Source: an uncultured Formosa sp. (GTDB lineage: Bacteria; Bacteroidota; Bacteroidia; Flavobacteriales; Flavobacteriaceae). Taken from it: a DNA stretch of 64,000 bases. Positions 60,869-64,000 of this stretch are shown here, piece by piece; position 1 is the first letter of the stretch; every line of letters begins with the position of its first letter. Where the stretch lies: contig NZ_CANMTH010000012.1 of NCBI RefSeq assembly GCF_947500765.1, forward strand, positions 48,659 to 112,658, given 5' to 3'. A model generated the notes under the pieces. The model did not search any database, was not told where the DNA came from, and saw only the letters and a list, made by a program, of their open reading frames with translations. Made by a program: the position numbers and the translations under genes.

Positions 60869-63784
60869 ATGAAAAAGTTAATTATTGTTAGTGTCTTTTT
60901 AGTGTGTGTGTCAACTTACGCGCAACAACATAAGCCACTACAAACTCAAAACACAGAGCATCAAAAAAAGTGGGTAGATAGTGTTTTTAAAACGCTTACA
61001 CTAGATCAGAAAATCGGTCAGCTTTTTATGATTCAAGCTTACTCAAATAGAGACGAAAAGCAAACTAATTTTATCAAAAAAATGATAAAAGAGTATCAAA
61101 TTGGCGGACTTATTTTTATGCAAGGTACTCCCGAAAAACAGGTAAAACTTACCAACCTATATCAGTCTAAATCTAAGATTCCTTTATTAATTGGATTCGA
61201 TGGTGAATGGGGCTTGGATATGCGATTAAAAAACACATTCCGTTATCCTTGGAATATGACTTTAGGAGCCGTACAAAATAACATGTTAATAGAAGAGTTT
61301 GGGAAGCAATTAGGAGTACATTGTAAACGTGTTGGTATCCATATTAATTTTGCTCCCGTTGTCGATATTAATACAAATCCAGAAAATCCTATTATTGGAA
61401 ATCGTTCTTTTGGAGAGAATAAATATAATGTTACCGAAAAAGCAATAGCGTTTACTAAAGGTATGCAAAGTATGGGCGTACTAGCAAATGCAAAACATTT
61501 TCCAGGTCATGGAGACACCTCTACAGACTCTCATAAAACCTTACCTTATTTAGATTTTAGTTTAGATCGTTTAGATTCTATTGAATTGTATCCTTACAAA
61601 AAGTTATTTAAAACAGACTTAGCAAGTGTTATGATTGCACATTTAAATGTGCCTGCCCTAGAGCCTAAAGCAGGTGTGCCAACATCTGTTTCATACAATG
61701 TAGTGACTAGGCTTTTAAAAGAAAAAATGAATTTTAAAGGTTTGATTTTTACAGATGCTTTAAATATGAAAGGTGCTGCAAACTATGCACAACCAGGAGA
61801 TATTGATTTGGCTGCATTTGTAGCTGGTAACGACATGTTGCTTATTCCAGAAGACGTAAAAGCTGCTGTTTTTAAACTGAAACAAGCATTAAAAACAAAT
61901 GTTATTACTGAAGCTCGTTTAGATGAATCTGTTTATAAAATATTAAACGCTAAATACTGGGCTGGACTGAATCATTTTACTCCAATTAAAGAAGTCGATA
62001 TCAAAGAAGATATTATTACTCCAAGAGATGAGGTGTTGTACAGATCTTTAATGAAAGAAGCCGTAACGCTTGTACAAAATAACGATGCAACACTTCCTAT
62101 TCAAAATTTGGCAGAGTCTAAAATTGCTTATGTAAAATTAGGAGATTCAGATAATTTTAACTTTACAAATACATTAAAAAAATATACAGAAGTAGATGTT
62201 GTTTCAGATGAAAATCTTTCAAGTTTACTTAAAAAATTAGAGGCTTATAATACTGTTATTGTTGGTTTTCATAAATCGAATGATACCCCATGGAAAAGTT
62301 ATAAAATGTCTAGTGAAGAATTGACTTGGTTGCAAGAAATTTCAAAAACAAATAAAGTGATATTAGATGTTTTTGCAAGTCCGTATACGCTATTAAAGAT
62401 TTCAGATTTTTCTAATATAGATGCTGTTATGGTGTCTTACCAAAATAGTGAAATATCACAAGAAATTTCTGCACAAATGATTTTTGGAGCATTAGAAATT
62501 AAGGGGAAATTACCCGTTTCTATAAACAATACGTTTTCAGAAGGAACAGGCATAACAACACCAAATTTATTAAGACTTTCATACGCAATTCCAGAAGAAG
62601 TTGATATGGATAGTAAAAGGCTTTCTAAAATAGATTCTATTACAAAAATAGTTGTAGATTCTACCATAGCTCCTGGCGGACAAGTATTAGTTGCTAGATA
62701 TGGAAAAGTCATTTATCATAAAAGTTTTGGGTATCAGACTTATAATAAAAAGCAAGAAGTGAAAGTTACAGACCTTTACGATTTAGCTTCACTAACTAAA
62801 ATACTAGGTGGTCTTCCTATGATTATGAAAAGTGAAGAGCTTGGCCTTCTAAATATAGATAATACACTTGGCGAACTCTTACCTTATTTAAAAGGTTCTA
62901 ATAAAGATACCATTACATTAAAAGAAGCACTGTCTCATAATGCGAAAATTAAACCTTGGATTCCGTATTATTTAGAAACTATTGATACTGTAACTAAGAT
63001 TCCTTTTAGTAAATATTATAGTAAAACTAAGACCCCAGATTTTTCGATTAAAGTAGCCGAAGGTTTATACCTAATTAGTTCGTACACAGATTCTATTTAT
63101 AAAAAAATAGCCGAAGCACCACAGGAAATTAAAGGAGGTTATAAGTATAGTGGTTTGCTATTTTATTTATTCAAAAAGTATATAAAAAATACTTATGGGG
63201 AAGATATGGATGTGTTAAATAATCAGGAATTTTATAAGCCTCTAGGAGCAAATACGTTAACGTATAACCCGTTAAATAAATTTGATGTATCTAAAATTGC
63301 ACCTACAGAAAATGATGATTATTTCAGGGGACAATTACTTCAAGGTTATGTTCACGATATGGGTGCTGCCATGATGAATGGTGTAAGTGGTAATGCTGGT
63401 TTGTTTAGTAATTCTAACGATGTTGCTAAGATGATGCAAATGTATTTGCAAGACGGATATTATGGTGGTAAACGTTATTATGAATCGAAAACCGTACATA
63501 AATTTAATCATAGGTATTTCGAAAAAGATAGTGTGAGAAGAGGTCTTGGTTTCGATAAGCCTCAGCTAGATCCTGAAGTATTTGCAAGTAGTAAATATGC
63601 TTCTGAAAATAGTTTTGGTCATTCAGGCTTTACAGGAACTTTTGCATGGGCAGATCCTGATACTGGTATATTATATGTCTTTTTATCGAATAGAGTATAT
63701 CCAACAATGGTAAATAATAAGATTGGAGAGCAAAATATAAGAACAAATATTCTTGATATTATTTATGAAGCTATAAAAGAATAA
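60869..63784 (+). CDS. exported GH3 (NagZ-like beta-N-acetylglucosaminidase) fused to C-terminal beta-lactamase-fold serine hydrolase (AmiE-like)
   Basis: signal peptide MKKLIIVSVFLVCVSTYAQ; NagZ motif NAKHFPGHGDTSTDSHKTLP; FTDALNMKGA; C-terminal SLTK (SxxK), YSG, HSGFTGT motifs of class C beta-lactamase-like enzymes. Confidence 0.93.
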   Translation: MKKLIIVSVFLVCVSTYAQQHKPLQTQNTEHQKKWVDSVFKTLTLDQKIGQLFMIQAYSNRDEKQTNFIKKMIKEYQIGGLIFMQGTPEKQVKLTNLYQSKSKIPLLIGFDGEWGLDMRLKNTFRYPWNMTLGAVQNNMLIEEFGKQLGVHCKRVGIHINFAPVVDINTNPENPIIGNRSFGENKYNVTEKAIAFTKGMQSMGVLANAKHFPGHGDTSTDSHKTLPYLDFSLDRLDSIELYPYKKLFKTDLASVMIAHLNVPALEPKAGVPTSVSYNVVTRLLKEKMNFKGLIFTDALNMKGAANYAQPGDIDLAAFVAGNDMLLIPEDVKAAVFKLKQALKTNVITEARLDESVYKILNAKYWAGLNHFTPIKEVDIKEDIITPRDEVLYRSLMKEAVTLVQNNDATLPIQNLAESKIAYVKLGDSDNFNFTNTLKKYTEVDVVSDENLSSLLKKLEAYNTVIVGFHKSNDTPWKSYKMSSEELTWLQEISKTNKVILDVFASPYTLLKISDFSNIDAVMVSYQNSEISQEISAQMIFGALEIKGKLPVSINNTFSEGTGITTPNLLRLSYAIPEEVDMDSKRLSKIDSITKIVVDSTIAPGGQVLVARYGKVIYHKSFGYQTYNKKQEVKVTDLYDLASLTKILGGLPMIMKSEELGLLNIDNTLGELLPYLKGSNKDTITLKEALSHNAKIKPWIPYYLETIDTVTKIPFSKYYSKTKTPDFSIKVAEGLYLISSYTDSIYKKIAEAPQEIKGGYKYSGLLFYLFKKYIKNTYGEDMDVLNNQEFYKPLGANTLTYNPLNKFDVSKIAPTENDDYFRGQLLQGYVHDMGAAMMNGVSGNAGLFSNSNDVAKMMQMYLQDGYYGGKRYYESKTVHKFNHRYFEKDSVRRGLGFDKPQLDPEVFASSKYASENSFGHSGFTGTFAWADPDTGILYVFLSNRVYPTMVNNKIGEQNIRTNILDIIYEAIKE

Positions 63785-63848
63785 TATTCATAGATTCAAT
63801 AGGAAAGCATTTTAAAAGGAAATAAATAATCAATCAAAAAAAAACATC

Positions 63849-64000
63849 ATGCTAAAAAGTAGTATAGACAAAGCCACAGGATTTGAAAAGCGGTTCGAGA
63901 ACATCGGAACGGTAGTATATGAAGATTCTATTTCAGGGTCGAAAGCTGTAGCAAAAGAAATAGCCGACTTAATTAAGGTTAAAGCATCCCAAAAACAACC
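63849..64000 (+). CDS. nagB: N-terminus of glucosamine-6-phosphate deaminase (truncated by window end)
   Basis: translation MLKSSIDKATGFEKRFENIGTVVYEDSISGSKAVAKEIADLIKVKASQKQP resembles the N-terminus of Bacteroidota long-form NagB. Confidence 0.75.
   Translation, partial: MLKSSIDKATGFEKRFENIGTVVYEDSISGSKAVAKEIADLIKVKASQKQ

Noticed and set aside
1-64000. CRISPR array, prophage, transposase or defence island
   Set aside because: I saw no regularly spaced repeats, integrase, transposase, phage structural or restriction/defence genes in either strand.

Overview
The window is a contiguous piece of a low-GC Bacteroidota chromosome, most likely Flavobacteriaceae (SusC/SusD pairs, T9SS C-terminal sorting domains, TAnnTTTG-type promoter). 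About 38 genes are supported. No IS elements, prophage or CRISPR arrays were recognised. Four parts stand out. (1) A sulfatase-containing SusC/D locus (about 1-10.4 kb) has a membrane-anchored TPR/LuxR-type regulator between two copies of a gaplessly conserved upstream DNA element. (2) An mfd/fbp/lysC/mgtE/rsmA/serS/ribF/pth/rplY/prs housekeeping stretch includes a bifunctional OlsF-like acyltransferase and two copies of a structured intergenic repeat. (3) A cobalamin riboswitch precedes a class I ribonucleotide reductase operon in which the ATP-cone is on NrdB and not on NrdA. (4) A gene cluster at 50.6-64 kb looks like a peptidoglycan/MurNAc utilisation locus: DeoR regulator, NagX-like protein, SusC/D, NamZ (DUF1343), Na+/solute symporter, MurQ, a NagZ::beta-lactamase-fold (AmiE-like) fusion, and the start of NagB. 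The fourth is the best candidate for an under-described system. All calls come from reading the sequence and translations; no database search was run.
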